Shown one piece after another: positions 6,063 to 6,983 of a stretch of DNA of 6,983 nucleotides. The notes beneath the pieces are model-generated. The model was not told where the DNA came from. It did not search any database and saw nothing but the letters and a program-made list of their open reading frames with translations. The first letter of the stretch is position 1; every line of letters begins with the position of its first letter. The position numbers and the translations under genes were made by a program. This DNA comes from Deltaproteobacteria bacterium (GTDB lineage Bacteria; Desulfobacterota; Binatia; UBA9968). The stretch is taken from positions 1-6,983 of the forward strand of contig VBKX01000205.1 of the NCBI GenBank assembly GCA_005879435.1. Direction: 5' to 3'.

Positions 6063-6754
6063 CTCCGTATCCTAGTTTTTTTCGTGCCTTCCAGTGCCTG
6101 GGAGACAATTCTCCTGACTTCCGATTGCTGTTCCTCGATCGAGCGGGTGGCGTCGATGACGACCAAACCAAATTCATCGACCATTTTCTCATACTCGCCG
6201 ACAATGCGATCTTGAAAGCAGCGAAAACTCTCTTCGATGTCATCGCTCAAATCCAAATCCATGCCGGCTTCATAGTACTTGATCGCATCCCGCCCGCCTA
6301 AGATCCGCTTCATCGCGATGTCGAGCGGCGTGCGAAAATAAAACGCAACGGTGGGCTTGACGGCGAAAGCGTAAAGCTCTCGAACCCACTTCGGACTAAC
6401 ACCACGAACCACGTCCCGGGCAAACGCAGTGTAAACATAGCGGTCGGCCAAGACCACCGCGCTGGCTTTCAAAGGCGGGATAATATGGTGCTCGGTCCGA
6501 TCGGCGAAATCCGTTGCGTGGATCAGGCTAAAGGTCATGGGCGTCAGCATTTTCTTCTTTTTGCCGCGCTTTGTGACTTCATGTACGAGCGGCGAAGAAT
6601 TCCACTCGCTGAAATAAACCACATAACCTTCCGATTCCAGCCACTTTTTCAGGAGCATCAGTTGAGTGCTTTTTCCTGAACCATCGATTCCTTCGACGAT
6701 AAACAGCCGCCCGGGAAAGCGGTGCTTGCCGTACATCTTCATTCCACCAGCCAT
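6014..6754 (-). CDS. Thymidylate-kinase-like P-loop kinase (first paralog, intact Walker A)
   Basis: 246 residues from the chosen ATG. The Walker A motif is intact: EGIDGSGKST (21-30) with K28. Further family features are LIHATDFADR (77-86), VLADRYVYTAF (101-111) with DRY at 104-106, PTVAFYFRTP (134-143) and a lid-like region RILGGRDAIKYYEAGMD (150-166). The canonical TMK REPGG segment is replaced by FSEWNSSP (48-55), so the phosphate acceptor may not be dTMP. The last 16 residues or so are encoded in the overlap with the next gene and extend past the kinase fold as a basic tail. The ATG at 6754 is preferred because AGGA lies five bases upstream; a TTG at 6769 would add five residues but would put that AGGA inside the coding region. 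It leads a two-gene minus-strand unit that converges on the CHAD operon. Annotation pipelines would probably call it dTMP kinase; polyphosphate- or nucleotide-related activity is an inference from context. Confidence 0.85.
   Translation of the reverse strand: MAGGMKMYGKHRFPGRLFIVEGIDGSGKSTQLMLLKKWLESEGYVVYFSEWNSSPLVHEVTKRGKKKKMLTPMTFSLIHATDFADRTEHHIIPPLKASAVVLADRYVYTAFARDVVRGVSPKWVRELYAFAVKPTVAFYFRTPLDIAMKRILGGRDAIKYYEAGMDLDLSDDIEESFRCFQDRIVGEYEKMVDEFGLVVIDATRSIEEQQSEVRRIVSQALEGTKKTRIRRWLDIASLAKGSRESI
6070..6073 (-). promoter_or_regulatory. Ribosome binding site of the second TMK-like gene
   Basis: AGGA on the minus strand, seven bases before the ATG at 6062, with GGAG directly next to the ATG. 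It lies inside the coding region of the first paralog, which supports a true overlapping start rather than a remnant. Confidence 0.5.
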
Positions 6755-6759
6755 AGTCG

Positions 6760-6763
6760 TCCT
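6760..6763 (-). promoter_or_regulatory. Ribosome binding site of the first TMK-like gene
   Basis: AGGA on the minus strand, five bases before the ATG at 6754. It decides between this start and the upstream TTG at 6769. Confidence 0.5.
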
Positions 6764-6850
6764 ATCCAATCACTCCCAAAAGTTACCATTCACGGCGAAG
6801 CAACGTATCAAAGAAAACGGCTTTTTGCATACGAAATTTGTCAGCCGTCC

Positions 6851-6879
6851 ATTAAATTTAAATTAAGGCCGTTCGGCAA
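6851..6879 (-). promoter_or_regulatory. Candidate sigma70 promoter for the TMK-like pair
   Basis: On the minus strand TTGCCG (6879-6874, 4 of 6), a 17-base spacer, then TTTAAT (6856-6851, 5 of 6). Transcription would start near 6844, about 90 bases before the ATG at 6754. The -35 overlaps a small palindrome, GCCGTTCGGC on the plus strand (6868-6877), which could be an operator but is short enough to be chance. Confidence 0.35.
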
Positions 6880-6973
6880 TCAGCCTGAATCGTACTTTTA
6901 TTAACCGGTTCTTTACCGTTCCTTAACACGGCATTCACCACCGAACAATAAATCTTCCGTCGAAAGAGAAAAC

Positions 6974-6979
6974 GAGAGG
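6974..6979 (+). promoter_or_regulatory. Possible Shine-Dalgarno of a plus-strand gene starting beyond the window
   Basis: GAGAGG in a purine-rich stretch ends four bases before the right edge. If a start codon follows at once, a gene diverges here from the TMK-like pair. A TTAACA (6923-6928, 5 of 6 against TTGACA) with AT-rich sequence near 6944-6953 could be its promoter, though the -10 match is poor. Confidence 0.3.
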
Positions 6980-6983
6980 TATC

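Noticed and set aside
6817..6848. Inverted repeat ACGGCT/AGCCGT in the kinase leader, as a possible riboswitch or attenuator
   Set aside because: The arms are only six bases with a 20-base loop, with no U-tract or conserved riboswitch core.
1..6983. CRISPR array, tRNA/rRNA, insertion sequence, prophage or attachment site
   Set aside because: I saw no spaced direct repeats, no cloverleaf-like segments, no transposase or integrase motifs and no flanking inverted repeats.

Overview
This window looks like chromosomal DNA from a Gram-negative bacterium. It encodes an outer-membrane porin with a signal peptide, has mid-50s GC by eye, uses GGAGG/AGGA ribosome binding sites, and contains no mobile elements. 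The gene styles would suit an uncultivated deltaproteobacterium-like or related lineage, but nothing here fixes the taxon. I see no rRNA, tRNA, CRISPR array, insertion sequence or long repeat.

Layout. Positions 1-1347 (minus strand) carry a porin of the phosphate-selective OprO/OprP type. Its C-terminus runs off the left edge. A 517-base divergent intergenic region follows, with candidate promoters. From 1865 to 5373 (plus strand) lies a compact four-gene run with gaps of 13, 31 and 24 bases. It encodes an exopolyphosphatase/GppA phosphatase with a C-terminal HD domain, a low-molecular-weight phosphatase/ArsC-fold protein that has lost its catalytic arginine, a SixA-type phosphohistidine phosphatase, and a CHAD-domain protein (a polyphosphate-binding family). 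From 6754 back to 5367 (minus strand) are two overlapping paralogous P-loop kinases of the thymidylate-kinase family. Their 3' end overlaps the end of the CHAD gene by 7 bases, tail to tail. The right edge (6755-6983) is a promoter-like region that ends in a Shine-Dalgarno-like sequence pointing out of the window.

How the genes may fit together. Every gene can be tied to phosphate or phosphoryl groups: uptake (porin), polyphosphate or pppGpp hydrolysis (Ppx/GppA), removal of phosphoryl groups from phosphohistidine (SixA), polyphosphate binding (CHAD) and phosphoryl transfer (TMK-like pair). No polyphosphate kinase is in the window. PPK2-type polyphosphate kinases share the P-loop kinase fold with thymidylate kinase, so the TMK-like pair is a speculative candidate for the kinase side of a polyphosphate module. 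Two proteins have altered key residues: CX5R Arg to Leu in the ArsC-like protein, and Walker A Lys to Arg in the second kinase. This suggests partner, sensor or regulatory roles rather than standard enzymes.
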